Origin: G963665925 sp963678925
GTDB lineage: Bacteria > Bacillota > Clostridia > Peptostreptococcales > Acidaminobacteraceae
Assembly: GCA_963678925.1 (NCBI GenBank)
Contig: OY787533.1
Location: 2,790,001 to 2,854,000 of the forward strand
Direction of reading: 5' to 3'
Length of the DNA: 64,000 bases
Position numbers and translations under genes: made by a program. Positions within the stretch are counted from its first letter, which is position 1. Each line of letters opens with the position of its first letter. Of the stretch, positions 44,004 through 53,800 are shown one piece after another. The notes under the pieces are model-generated. The model saw nothing but the letters and a program-made list of their open reading frames with translations, was not told where the DNA came from and made no database searches.

Positions 44004-44042
44004 AAAGTCCCAAAGGCATCCTATTCTGCCTTGGGGCTTTTT
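44004..44042 (+). terminator. Intrinsic terminator ending the mannitol/pts operon
   Basis: Stem AAAGTCCCAAAGGCA (44004-44018) / TGCCTTGGGGCTTT (44027-44040) with a one-base bulge, followed by TT. Confidence 0.8.
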
Positions 44043-44112
44043 CATTGCAGGGGCAAAGACATCTGTGTAAATGTTTTACGATTATGCAAAACTTTTGCCC
44101 CTTCTATAACAA

Positions 44113-44129
44113 AACCTTAACCTAAGGTT
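44113..44129. promoter_or_regulatory. 17-bp palindrome of unknown role
   Basis: AACCTTA-ACC-TAAGGTT is a perfect 7-base inverted repeat with a 3-base centre, alone in a gene-free stretch (43983-44472). It could be an operator, but no gene starts nearby on the plus strand. The remainder of 44043-44300 shows no gene. Confidence 0.35.
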
Positions 44130-44301
44130 CATACTTTTGTAATGGCATAACAATAGGGGATTTGTTAATATATCAGTGTTGAGTGTTGCAAAAAACATAA
44201 GCTTGAAAAGATTATTTAATTCCCCCTTTATCATAATTCAAGCCCCTTAAAACGTCGTGCCCGAGCACGGCGTTTCTTTTCGTGAAAAGGCAAAGAAATG
44301 C

Positions 44302-44366
44302 AAAAACTTGAAGGGAAGCCCTCCATTTGTGCGAGCACAAAATGGAGGGCTTCCCTTCAAGTTTTT
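44302..44366. repeat. Very long perfect hairpin (27-bp arms)
   Basis: The left arm 44302-44328 (AAAAACTTGAAGGG...) and right arm 44340-44366 are perfect inverted repeats of 27 bases. The 11-base centre GTGCGAGCACA can itself add 4 pairs. A runs open the structure and T runs close it on either strand. It is far longer than an ordinary terminator and could be a bidirectional terminator, a mobile-element remnant or a protein-binding cruciform. The short ORFs through it look like artefacts of the palindrome. Confidence 0.85.
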
Positions 44367-44375
44367 ATATGGCGC

Positions 44376-44470
44376 GACTAGCGACATGAGCAATCGCAGA
44401 TTGCTCAGTTCGGTCCAATGGTTCATTAATGAAAATAACAAGAACTGACTAGCGACATGAGCAATCGCAG
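44376..44470. repeat. Exact 24-bp direct repeat, two copies
   Basis: The same 24 bases, beginning GACTAGCGACATGAGC and ending AATCGCAG, occur at 44376-44399 and 44447-44470 (71-base period). The first copy is followed by ATTGCTC, so it forms a GAGCAATC-GCA-GATTGCTC hairpin; the second runs into the end of the minus-strand HD gene. They may be a small duplication or insertion footprint linked to the neighbouring long hairpin. Confidence 0.8.
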
Positions 44471-44472
44471 CC

Positions 44473-45009
44473 CTAGCCAAATACAAGCTTCAAGTAATGA
44501 CAGTACTCCTCGTAAATCGCCAGTCCTGTCAGTTCCCGCAGGGCGCGGCACATCTCAGTGCTGTACCACATCTGCTCCTCGTAGCCTGCATTGAATTTGT
44601 CCCAAAGGGCATCGCCCATGGTCTCAAGATTCCTGTAAATACTTCTGATATTGCTGAGCTTGTCGGCAAGAATGATGAGCTTGGTATCATAATCGGCCTT
44701 GTTCTCGACATAATCCAGCATGTATTCCTTTCGCGTTTTCCACGACAGGCTTTTGTCAGGCTCTGAGCAGCCCTTTACAAGTCTGGAAACATTCCTTCCG
44801 AACTGCATCTCAATATCCTCGAGGGTCACTTCCGTATCCTCCACAGTATCGTGAAGAATCCCTGCAATAACAATATCATCGCTGACATTGAGCTTGAGCA
44901 GAATCATCCCCACTTCAATAGGATGCGCGGCATAAATATCTCCATCCAGTTTTCTCACTTGCTTGTCATGTGCATTCAGTGCCATTTGTATTGCTTCATA
45001 GAGTCTCAT
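44473..45009 (-). CDS. HD-domain protein, small alarmone hydrolase-like
   Basis: 178 residues. The order of metal ligands fits the hydrolase domain of RelA/SpoT and Mesh1: His29 (AAHPIEV), His53-Asp54 (GILHDTVEDT, with Glu57 and Asp58) and Asp116 (IILADKLSNIRSI). It lacks synthetase and regulatory domains. Stand-alone proteins of this type can remove the 3' pyrophosphate of (p)ppGpp, but some act on other nucleotides, so the substrate is inferred. Divergent from transketolase. Its 3' end abuts the 24-bp repeat. Confidence 0.75.
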   Translation of the reverse strand: MRLYEAIQMALNAHDKQVRKLDGDIYAAHPIEVGMILLKLNVSDDIVIAGILHDTVEDTEVTLEDIEMQFGRNVSRLVKGCSEPDKSLSWKTRKEYMLDYVENKADYDTKLIILADKLSNIRSIYRNLETMGDALWDKFNAGYEEQMWYSTEMCRALRELTGLAIYEEYCHYLKLVFG

Positions 45010-45172
45010 ATCATCACATCCTTAAGGTGCAGTTTCATATGGTATATATGCCCAAATACATGGGAAACTACCATAAATGTGTGCCAGCGTTTGTGTTAGA
45101 TGGGTCTGAAAAGGGTATATGCACCATGGAGGGAAAAAATCCCTATTAGACAGTTTATTATGGAGGTGGCAC

Positions 45173-47164
45173 ATGAAAACAATAGATCAAAAAACAGTAG
45201 AAACCATAAGACTTCTCGCTGCAGATGGTGTTCAGAAGGCAAACTCCGGGCATCCGGGACTGCCCCTTGGCGCAGCGCCGATGGCCTATGTGCTCTGGAA
45301 GAACTTTTTGAAGGGCAGTGCGACAGATCCGACATGGGAGAATCGGGACAGGTTCGTCCTTTCTGCCGGTCATGGGTCCATGCTGATTTATACATTGCTG
45401 CATCTGTTCGGATATGATGTAAAGATGGATGATTTAAAGCAGTTCCGTCAGCTGGGTTCCATTACACCGGGGCATCCCGAGTATGGTATGACCGCAGGTG
45501 TTGAGATGACCACAGGACCGCTGGGGCAAGGTATTTCAACTGCAGTGGGCATGGCAATTGCAGAAAGGCATTTGGCCGCAGTTTTCAATAAAACGGAGCA
45601 CCGCATTGTCGATCACTACACCTACGTCATAGCTGGTGACGGTGACCTCATGGAAGGTGTTGCAAGTGAAGCGAGCTCTCTAGCTGGTCATTTGAAGCTC
45701 GGCAAGCTGATTGTACTCTATGATGACAATGGGATCACCATAGACGGCGGTACGGACCGGTCTTTTACTGAAGATGTAGGCATGCGTTTCAAAGCCTATG
45801 GCTGGGATGTCATGACGGTTCATGACGGCAATGACCTGGACGGCATTTACAGTGCCATTGAGAAGGCGCGTATTGATACAACAAAACCAACCCTTATCAA
45901 GGTGAAGAATGTCATCGGGTACGGCAGTCCTAACAAGGCAGGCACATCAGGTGTACATGGCGCACCGCTGGGTAAGGATGAAATTGAAATGATGAAGGAG
46001 CTTATGGGTTGGGACCCAGAAGAGAGCTTTGTCGTACCAGATGATGTGACAGACCATATGAAATCAGTGACTGACAAACGGGAAATTGACCGCTTCGTAT
46101 GGGAAGAAAAGCTGGAATCCTATTTTGAGCAGTATCCGGAAATGAAGAAAAAATGGGAAGTCTGGCATGAGTACGAAATGCCGGAATCCCTGCTGAAGCA
46201 TCCCAACCTTTGGGAACTCTTTAAGGAAAAAGAAGCGACCCGCGTCAGCGGCGGAAGAATGATTAATATTGTCAAGGAACACGTGCCGAACCTTATCGGA
46301 GGCTCTGCTGACCTGAATGAATCCACCAAGACTTACTTGAAAGGCTATGGAGATTTCGACTGGGATACACCAGAGGGATCAAATATATTCTTTGGCGTTC
46401 GGGAGCATGCTATGGGCGCGATCATGAATGGCATTTCACTGCATGGCGGTCTCAGAGCATTCGGGTCAACATTCCTTGTTTTCTCTGATTATATGAAGCC
46501 ATCAATACGTCTTGCAGCTCTTATGGGTCAACCAGTAGTCTATGTCTTCACCCATGACAGCATTGGCGTTGGGGAAGACGGACCAACACATCAGCCAATT
46601 GAACACGTCATGATGCTGCGCAGCATACCTAACCTCCATGTCTTCAGACCTGGTGACAGCAAAGAGACAGCGGTGGCTTGGATAGAAGCCCTTAGAAGGA
46701 GTCAGGGACCGTCGGCCATTATTTTGACCAGACAGGCGCTCCCACCTCAGGAAGGGGTTCACAGAGGCGCACACCATGGTGCATATACCCTGCTCAAGGA
46801 AGATGGAGACCATCCTGAAGTGATTCTGATGGCTTCAGGATCAGAAGTTTCACTTGCTGTTCAGGCAGCTAAGCTTCTGAAAAGCTCAGGGGTAGATACA
46901 CGCGTGGTCAGCATGCTGTGCATGGATCAGTTCGATGAACAGACTGAGCTCTACAAAGAAGATGTCCTGCCGCCATCGGTGCGAAACAGGGTGTCCATAG
47001 AAGCTGGAATAACAGCGGGATGGGCACGCTATACGGGTCTTGACGGATTGAATATCGGGCTGGACAGGTTCGGTGAGTCAGCGCCTGGTGATACGCTTAT
47101 GAAGCATTTTGGCTTTGAAGCGGAAAAGATTGCTGAAAAGGTCAAGGCATATCTTTCTGTATAG
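45173..47164 (+). CDS. tkt: Transketolase
   Basis: 663 residues, the full-length single-chain form. It transfers two-carbon units between sugar phosphates in the pentose phosphate pathway using thiamine diphosphate and Mg. Seen: GHPGLPLGAAPMAYVLW, the ThDP motif GDGDLMEGVASEA ending DDNGITIDG, the pyrimidine-domain FGVREHAMGAIMNG, and the VFTHDSIGVGEDGPTHQP signature. The frame opens earlier, but ATG 45173 follows GGAGGTGG and gives the family N-terminus. A strong terminator follows. Confidence 0.97.
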   Translation: MKTIDQKTVETIRLLAADGVQKANSGHPGLPLGAAPMAYVLWKNFLKGSATDPTWENRDRFVLSAGHGSMLIYTLLHLFGYDVKMDDLKQFRQLGSITPGHPEYGMTAGVEMTTGPLGQGISTAVGMAIAERHLAAVFNKTEHRIVDHYTYVIAGDGDLMEGVASEASSLAGHLKLGKLIVLYDDNGITIDGGTDRSFTEDVGMRFKAYGWDVMTVHDGNDLDGIYSAIEKARIDTTKPTLIKVKNVIGYGSPNKAGTSGVHGAPLGKDEIEMMKELMGWDPEESFVVPDDVTDHMKSVTDKREIDRFVWEEKLESYFEQYPEMKKKWEVWHEYEMPESLLKHPNLWELFKEKEATRVSGGRMINIVKEHVPNLIGGSADLNESTKTYLKGYGDFDWDTPEGSNIFFGVREHAMGAIMNGISLHGGLRAFGSTFLVFSDYMKPSIRLAALMGQPVVYVFTHDSIGVGEDGPTHQPIEHVMMLRSIPNLHVFRPGDSKETAVAWIEALRRSQGPSAIILTRQALPPQEGVHRGAHHGAYTLLKEDGDHPEVILMASGSEVSLAVQAAKLLKSSGVDTRVVSMLCMDQFDEQTELYKEDVLPPSVRNRVSIEAGITAGWARYTGLDGLNIGLDRFGESAPGDTLMKHFGFEAEKIAEKVKAYLSV

Positions 47165-47191
47165 GGATATGATTTGAAAATTGTCTTTAAC

Positions 47192-47232
47192 AAAGAGGAT
47201 GGTGTCTTGAGTATAGTGCCATCCTCTTTATT
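47192..47232 (+). terminator. Intrinsic terminator after tkt
   Basis: Eleven-base stem AAAGAGGATGG (47192-47202) / CCATCCTCTTT (47219-47229) followed by ATT. Confidence 0.88.
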
Positions 47233-47520
47233 GATTTGAAAGTTAAAAGCAGGCTTTACTCAAGAGTTTTTATAAGTTTGTTGAGGCAGCATGGGTAAAG
47301 CTATTGTGTAAAAGTACAGTGGTTTTGTATGAAATTATGTACTAGGGACTATATACCTTGTATAAATATCACAAGAGGTGGGCAATGCGCCGAATGTCGA
47401 AAAAAGTCGTTTATCTTTACATCCAAGCAATATGAAGGGCATTGGAATTTAAACAAAAATCCTTTGATGGATATAATTTCATAAGAACTCTTAAAATCTG
47501 TATTTATTGGCTGCGTAAAC

Positions 47521-47549
47521 TTGTTAGGCCAATACGTATTTGCTACAAT
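47521..47549 (+). promoter_or_regulatory. Candidate sigma-A promoter of nrdDG
   Basis: TTGTTA (47521-47526), a 17-base spacer and TACAAT (47544-47549) with an extended TG-C just before it. This would give a leader of about 120 bases that includes a short ORF and the two NrdR boxes. The rest of 47233-47520 holds no gene I can see. Confidence 0.6.
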
Positions 47550-47611
47550 TAATAATAGAAATGAAACAGCATTTTAAAACACCTACTCGGAACAGGGAGG
47601 TGGATTTTTTA

Positions 47612-47644
47612 GTGCTTCCTAATCTATATGTTGTGTTTGTTTAA
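47612..47644 (+). CDS. Possible 10-codon leader peptide upstream of nrdD
   Basis: GTG start at 47612 encoding MLPNLYVVFV and stopping at TAA, preceded by a strong AGGGAGGTGG about 10 bases upstream. The strong ribosome site with no long gene after it is the reason to list it. It overlaps the first NrdR box. It may equally be chance. Confidence 0.25.
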   Translation: MLPNLYVVFV

Positions 47645-47667
47645 ATTCAACATACTATATATTGTGG
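47621..47667 (+). promoter_or_regulatory. Paired NrdR boxes
   Basis: AATCTATATGTTGTGT (47621-47636) and ATACTATATATTGTGG (47652-47667) both fit the NrdR consensus (acaCTATATATAGTGT-like). Their starts are 31 bases apart, three helical turns, as is usual for NrdR sites. NrdR is the ATP/dATP-sensing repressor of ribonucleotide reductase genes. The boxes end 12 bases before the nrdD start. Confidence 0.8.
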
Positions 47668-47678
47668 GGAGGAAGGTC

Positions 47679-49787
47679 ATGTTAAGCAGAGTAGAAAAGC
47701 GCAATGGCAGTGTTGCAGAGTTCGATCGCCTGAAGGTTGAAGAAGCGATTTTCAAAGCACTCGTTGCGACGCATGAGAGCAAATCACGCAAATCGCTCAG
47801 GAAACTTGCTGAGGTTGCAACTGACTACACAATTGAGCTTTTGACAGAAAATAAGCTTAAGGGTCAAGTTCCACGTGTGGAGGAAATCCAAGATGGCGTG
47901 GAAGATGTTCTTATGAAGATGGGCGAATATGAAACAGCAAAAAAATATATCAAATACAGATACGAGCATAAGCGCATGCGCGAGACCAAAAAGACTGCTA
48001 TGGATATCATGGGCATTTTCGATGAATATATCGGTCAGAGCGATTGGACGGTAAGAGAGAATTCCAATATGTCCTACAGCCTGCAGGGGCTCAACAATCA
48101 TGTCATCGCAAAGGCGACAAAAACATTCTGGCTTCACACGGTATACGATGAAAGCATCCGAGATAGCCATGAGAACGGTGATTTACATATACATGACCTG
48201 GGTCTTCTATCGACATACTGTTGCGGCTGGAGTCTGGAAGATTTGCTCATGACGGGTTTTGCAGGTGTTGCAGGAAAGATTGAATCTTCCCCTGCCAGAC
48301 ACTTCGAGGCTGCGCTCATGCAGCTGGTCAATTTCATTTATACCCTACAGGGAGAGGCTGCTGGTGCACAGGCTGTTTCTAACTTCGACACACTCCTGGC
48401 TCCGTTTGTGCATTTTGACAATCTTGATTACGCCAAAGTGAAACAGATCATGCAGACCTTTGTTTTCAATATGAATATCGCGACGCGAGTGGGCTTCCAA
48501 ACGCCATTTTTCAACATTACCATGGACAAGGAAGTACCTGGCACACACCGGGAACTGCCAATCATCATAGGTGGAAAGCGTCATTTCGACCATACATATA
48601 AAGAGTTTCAGAAAGAAATGGACATGATCAACAAGGCTTTCTGTGAGGTCATGATGGAGGGGGATGCACGCGGCAGAGTCTTTACATTCCCAATTCCTAC
48701 TTATAACATTACTGAAGATTGGGACTGGAACAGTGATGTGACCAACAAAATCATGGAAATGACAGGTAAGTTCGGCATACCGTATTTCAGTAATTTCGTC
48801 AACTCAGACCTTGATCCTGAAGATGTAAGGTCCATGTGCTGCAGACTAAGACTGGACAATACAGAGCTCAGAAGACGGGGCGGCGGTCTGTTTGGGGCAA
48901 ATCCAAAAACAGGATCAATTGGCGTTGTAACCATTAACCTGGCAAGAATGGGATATACTTCTGAAACACTGGAGTCACTGTTCGACAAGCTTGAGCGCCT
49001 GATGGAAATCGCAAAGAATTCCCTTGAAATCAAGCGCAAGATTCTTGAGGAAAATATGATGCGTGGACTGTATCCGTACTCAAAGCATTATCTTCAGGAC
49101 GTATATGAAGCAAATGGCGAGTACTGGCACAATCATTTTGCGACAATTGGGCCAAATGGTCTGAATGAGTGCATCATCAACTTTACAAAGGGCACTGAAG
49201 ACATAACAACACCAGCTGGAAAAGAATTTGCTGAAGAGGTTTTGGATTTCATGAATGAAGTCCTCATCAGATTCCAAGAGGAAACAGGTCATCTGTACAA
49301 TCTGGAGGCGAGTCCAGCAGAAGGCACGGCACATCGGTTTGCCAAACTGGATCTTGATAGATATCCTGAAATCGCAGTATCGGGTGAAGCGTCTCCTTAT
49401 TACACAAACAGCTCCCAGCTTCCCGTTGGATTTACAGAGGATATATTCGATGCTCTAGACCATCAGGACAGCCTTCAGGTTAAATATACTGGAGGAACGG
49501 TCTTCCACGGCTTCATACCGGAGCGTATTGATAATATCGAAACGCTGAAGAAGCTGATTCAGAGCATCAGCAAGGGTTACAGACTGCCTTACTTTACAAT
49601 AACACCTACATTCAGTATTTGTCCGGTGCATAAGTACATTGCCGGCGAAGAGCCAATATGTCCTGAGTGCGGTGCGCAGACAGAGGTTTGGACGCGTGTT
49701 GTTGGATACCATAGACCGGTTCAAAACTGGAATGATGGCAAACAGGCTGAGTTTAACGACCGCTTGGAATTTGAGGTCTGTTCGTAA
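47679..49787 (+). CDS. nrdD: Anaerobic ribonucleoside-triphosphate reductase, class III
   Basis: 702 residues. It reduces NTPs to dNTPs using a glycyl radical, without oxygen. An N-terminal ATP-cone (about 1-95; VEKRNGSVAEFDRLKVEEAI) suggests dATP control. The catalytic barrel follows, then a C-terminal zinc site of CxxH/CxxC type (CPVHK and CPECG) and the radical Gly676 in RVVGYHRPVQNW. ATG 47679 follows GGGGAGGAAGG. The activase gene nrdG follows. Confidence 0.97.
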   Translation: MLSRVEKRNGSVAEFDRLKVEEAIFKALVATHESKSRKSLRKLAEVATDYTIELLTENKLKGQVPRVEEIQDGVEDVLMKMGEYETAKKYIKYRYEHKRMRETKKTAMDIMGIFDEYIGQSDWTVRENSNMSYSLQGLNNHVIAKATKTFWLHTVYDESIRDSHENGDLHIHDLGLLSTYCCGWSLEDLLMTGFAGVAGKIESSPARHFEAALMQLVNFIYTLQGEAAGAQAVSNFDTLLAPFVHFDNLDYAKVKQIMQTFVFNMNIATRVGFQTPFFNITMDKEVPGTHRELPIIIGGKRHFDHTYKEFQKEMDMINKAFCEVMMEGDARGRVFTFPIPTYNITEDWDWNSDVTNKIMEMTGKFGIPYFSNFVNSDLDPEDVRSMCCRLRLDNTELRRRGGGLFGANPKTGSIGVVTINLARMGYTSETLESLFDKLERLMEIAKNSLEIKRKILEENMMRGLYPYSKHYLQDVYEANGEYWHNHFATIGPNGLNECIINFTKGTEDITTPAGKEFAEEVLDFMNEVLIRFQEETGHLYNLEASPAEGTAHRFAKLDLDRYPEIAVSGEASPYYTNSSQLPVGFTEDIFDALDHQDSLQVKYTGGTVFHGFIPERIDNIETLKKLIQSISKGYRLPYFTITPTFSICPVHKYIAGEEPICPECGAQTEVWTRVVGYHRPVQNWNDGKQAEFNDRLEFEVCS

Positions 49788-49837
49788 ATAATTCTATGGA
49801 AATATACAGAAAAATACAATAAAATGTAAATGAATCG

Positions 49838-49902
49838 GGGACTTTCATGGGTGACACTTATAATACTTCAGTTTAGGTAGGTGCATCGGGGAAGTCCCTT
49901 TT
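49838..49902 (+). other. Hairpin with T tract between nrdD and nrdG
   Basis: Stem GGGACTT (49838-49844) / AAGTCCC (49892-49898) closes a 47-base loop and is followed by TTTTAT. It could be an attenuator setting the nrdD to nrdG ratio or a simple partial terminator. The loop contains CTTATAAT, which might serve as a -10. Confidence 0.45.
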
Positions 49903-49941
49903 ATATTAGGAAAAAGTCAGTGTAATTATATGGAGGCAACA

Positions 49942-50646
49942 ATGCAAATCAAGGGATTTCAGAAGACAACGTTCATCGATTATCCAGGAAAGGTTGCGTC
50001 GCTCGTGTTTACCGGGGGATGCAATTTCAGGTGCCCCTATTGTCATAACGGCGGTCTTGTTCTAACGCCGAACAAGTATCCAACCGTTATGAAAGATACT
50101 GTACTCAGCCATCTTGAAAAGAGAAAAAATGTCATTGAAGGGCTCGTTATAACTGGGGGAGAGCCAACACTGTCAGATGGTCTGGAAGCATTTGTAAGAA
50201 GTGTTAAGGAAATCGGAATTTCTGTAAAGCTCGATACCAATGGAACCAATCCGGACCTTTTAAAACGACTGATAGATGAAAATCTGCTCGACTATATCGC
50301 AATGGATATTAAGCACGCTTTTAGGGCATATGAAACCATAATCGGTGTTCGAGATTTTGATATTGATAAAATCAAAACATCTGTTCATCACATCATTCAT
50401 TCTGGAGTAGGGCACGAGTTTAGAACAACTGTCATTAAAGGGGTACATGACAGGGCGGCAATTGATGAAATCGCCCGTTCGATTGAGGGTTCAAATGCTT
50501 TTGTACTTCAGCAGTATATCAAGACCGATGGGGAAATCATGCCCAATACATTTCAGACATATTTTATGGAAGAACTTGAAGAAATCATGGGTGAGATCCA
50601 AGCAAAATATGCAATTGAAAAATGTTCAGTCAGAGGAAAGTATTAG
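49942..50646 (+). CDS. nrdG: Anaerobic ribonucleoside-triphosphate reductase activating protein
   Basis: A 234-residue radical SAM enzyme that installs the glycyl radical on NrdD. The 4Fe-4S motif C-x3-C-x2-C is in FTGGCNFRCPYCHNGGL. The SAM-binding GGE motif is VITGGEPTLSDG. It is the longer TIGR02495-type activase that begins with the KTTFIDYPGK stretch, common with clostridial NrdD. ATG 49942 has GGAGG upstream, preferred to the ATG at 49930. Pairing with nrdD makes the role secure. Confidence 0.93.
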   Translation: MQIKGFQKTTFIDYPGKVASLVFTGGCNFRCPYCHNGGLVLTPNKYPTVMKDTVLSHLEKRKNVIEGLVITGGEPTLSDGLEAFVRSVKEIGISVKLDTNGTNPDLLKRLIDENLLDYIAMDIKHAFRAYETIIGVRDFDIDKIKTSVHHIIHSGVGHEFRTTVIKGVHDRAAIDEIARSIEGSNAFVLQQYIKTDGEIMPNTFQTYFMEELEEIMGEIQAKYAIEKCSVRGKY

Positions 50647-50851
50647 GGCTTGAACATTTATTAATTGGGTATGATAAATAAGTATCGATTATCGCACAAA
50701 ATGTAAATATACAGACAATTTTGTTAAAATGTTGTAAGTGTGGGAACGCTTAGCTAAGTTAATTTAGACAAATAGGAGTATGTCAAAAGCAGGTTATAAG
50801 AAAAGACTATGGAAAGGACTTAAAAGTCTAAAGCAAACAAGGGGGTTGTGA

Positions 50852-53800
50852 ATGATGAGAATGAAAGTACGCTCATTTATTGTGTCAGTGTTGATTTTGA
50901 CACTGATAGTAGCGAGTATACCGATGTCGGCGCCAGCATATGCAGGGGATATCGAAATCGTGGGAGAGTTCGTAGCTGACACGATTTATGATGTATCAGT
51001 GGAGTATTCCCCAGAAACGAATCAATATTTATTAGCTGTTTTGCAGACTGATGCAGATTGTATTATGTCACTTGGAGCACAGGTTTTAGATTACTCTGGA
51101 AATCCGGTTGGCAATGAGATTCTGATAGATTCAGGGATTAACTCAGATGAATCTATAGACATTGCCTATGACAGTACCGCCGATACATATTTTATTACAT
51201 GGATAGACTATGATGTAGAGATTGGATCTACGGTTAAGGGAACTATACTTGGTTCAAACGGGACCACTATAATGGGAAGCCAAGTGATTTCGCAGTCTTA
51301 TGATTACACAGAAACTTTTCTCAACGCCAAGGTTGAATACAATGCTTATAGTGAAATGTTCAATGTGATTTATAGGGTTGTTTCTGAAATGGGCAGTTAC
51401 TATGCAGGGGTTGAAGTTGCTTCAGATTATCTTTCGGAAAGTCCTTTTATTATTGAAGTCCAAGGAAAACTGCATGATCTAGCCTACAATTACACGACTG
51501 AAGAAATCGATCTTGTATATGAAGAAGGTAGCACAAATATCAGCCATGTGTCCGTTGCTTCGGGGGGAGCAATCAGTGCTTCCACAGTTCTTTCAGAGAA
51601 CTCGCCGATATCTGCCTATCCGGCTGTTGCATCAAATAATGCTCTAGATTCTTATGTAGTTTGGCATGAGTATAATAGTGGGGACGAATCAGATAACCTC
51701 ATTGGTCAAACCGGTGGAGATCCTCTGACAGATATGGTGCTTTATACGCCATCAAGTGAGTCAATCACAGATCTTGGGCTTCTTGCTGGAGTGGATACGC
51801 AAACAGAAATGGGCTATCGAGTGGCATACTGGCAGACAAATACCGGTGTGGATGAGGAGGATGATTATGATATTGATGGAATCCTCATAGATGGCAACGG
51901 CGATCCATTAAGTTCTGTCTTTGCAATCACAAGCGGGACAGATAATTATACGAAGCCGGATGCTGCATACAATTCAGTTGATGGTACGATTCTTTTTGTC
52001 TATATTTCAGAAGCTGCAGATGGGCTAAGTTCTGATATTGGATTTGCATTTTTAGATAAAAACGAGGTTGAGGGTTCCTATGCAGGCCAGCTGAATTTTG
52101 ACTTTTCCGACTATCCGGATGGCTATGAAGGGATTGAAGGTGAATCAGTTGAAATAACAGTTACCCGCGATGGTGGAACCAGTGGAGTAGTTACTGTTGA
52201 TTTTACAGCGAGTGTGAACACAGAATCCACTAATTATGCATCCTCAAATGATTTTGATGAAATAAGTACAAAATTGACATTTTCGGATGGCGACGATACA
52301 CCACAGGTCATAACGATTCCATTAACTGATGATTTGGAAGTGGAAATGGATGAGGTCTTTAGTATTAGTTTGAGCAATCCTACTGGCGGCGTTGAACTTG
52401 GGGCAAATAACGCTGAACAGATTAATGATCAAGTTGTAATTTGGGACAATGATGTTGAATTCTCATTTGAAAAAACATGTGATTCAATTGCTGAAGGTGA
52501 TATTGCCTCTATAAATCTAATACGGAAATCTTATTCGGATGACATTATGAACACAGCTCAAGATGTGAAAGTAGTAATTACTACAGGAACAGCTTTAGAT
52601 GTAGACTTGGACATATCGGAATATATTCAGACGATTCATTTTGCAAGTGGAGAAACATCCAATCCAGTATCGGTATCAACATATGATGACTCGATTGTTG
52701 AAAGTGATGAAATATTCACGATGACAATTGATAGTGTGCCGCTGGACGCGATAATTGGAGAAAGTGATAGTGCTGAAATAACAATCGTTGATAATGATAC
52801 TGAAAGTGCTGGAATACTGAATTTGTGCAGCAGTTCCTATAGCATATATGAAAATGATGAAACAGGAATAGCGCCTATTATGATTCTAAGAACCGGTGGG
52901 ACGTCTGGTGATATCAGTGTGGATCTGACTGTGACACCAGTTACGGCAACTGAAGCAGATATTGATTTCACACCGCTTACACAAACTGTTTATTTTGCGG
53001 ATGGAAAAACCAATGAAACAGTCTATATACCTATAATTGATGATACATCAGTAGAGGGAACTGAGACGATAGAACTTGTCATAAGTGAAGCTACGAGTGG
53101 TGCAGCAATCGGTACAACAGATACAGCTGAACTCATAATCTATGATGATGATTATGATCAGCCAATTGTCAATTGGTCATCGAGTTCATACACTGTAGCA
53201 GAAGGCCAGAAAACCAAGTTGACTGTGGTGCCAACATTTGATGCCAGTGGAAAGTATGATCCGAGTGGCTATTACTTCGTTGAATTTGAGGTGACTCCAG
53301 ATACAGCCACTGCAGAAGATTACAGTGTGATAATGGATCAGAATATTTTGTATGACGAGTATAGTGGCTTATATACAGTAGAAATCACTGATGAGACGCA
53401 ATCAGTTGATGTCTACATATTAGCGGAAAATGACAGCGTAGTTGAAGGTCTGCACGAGTTTGAAGTAAGCCTAATTGATAATGATGATGTGGACTTGGGC
53501 GAAATCCCGACTACAACAGTAACAATTGAAGACACAGATCAATACGATCAGCCGGTTGTCAATTGGTCATCGAGCTCATACACTGTAACAGAAGGCCAGG
53601 AAACCAAGTTGACTGTGGTGCCAACATTTGATGCCAGTGGAAAGTATGATCCGAGTGGCTATTACTTCGTTGAATTTGAGGTGACTCCAGATACAGCCAC
53701 TGCAGAAGATTACAGTGTGATAATGGATCAGAATATTTTGTATGACGAGTATAGTGGCTTATATACAGTAGAAATCACTGATGAGACGCAATCAGTTGAT

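Noticed and set aside
44257..44448. 63-residue plus-strand ORF, and the overlapping minus-strand ORF, through the long hairpin
   Set aside because: Both read the two arms of the same 27-bp palindrome, lack a ribosome site and resemble no protein; they arise from the inverted repeat.
45010..45172. Promoter TTGTGT / TATATG upstream of transketolase
   Set aside because: The spacer is 19 bases and both hexamers are weak; not strong enough to list.
50780..50851. 23-codon basic ORF just before the surface protein gene
   Set aside because: Its AGGAG site is only one base from the ATG, too close to work well, and nothing else supports it.
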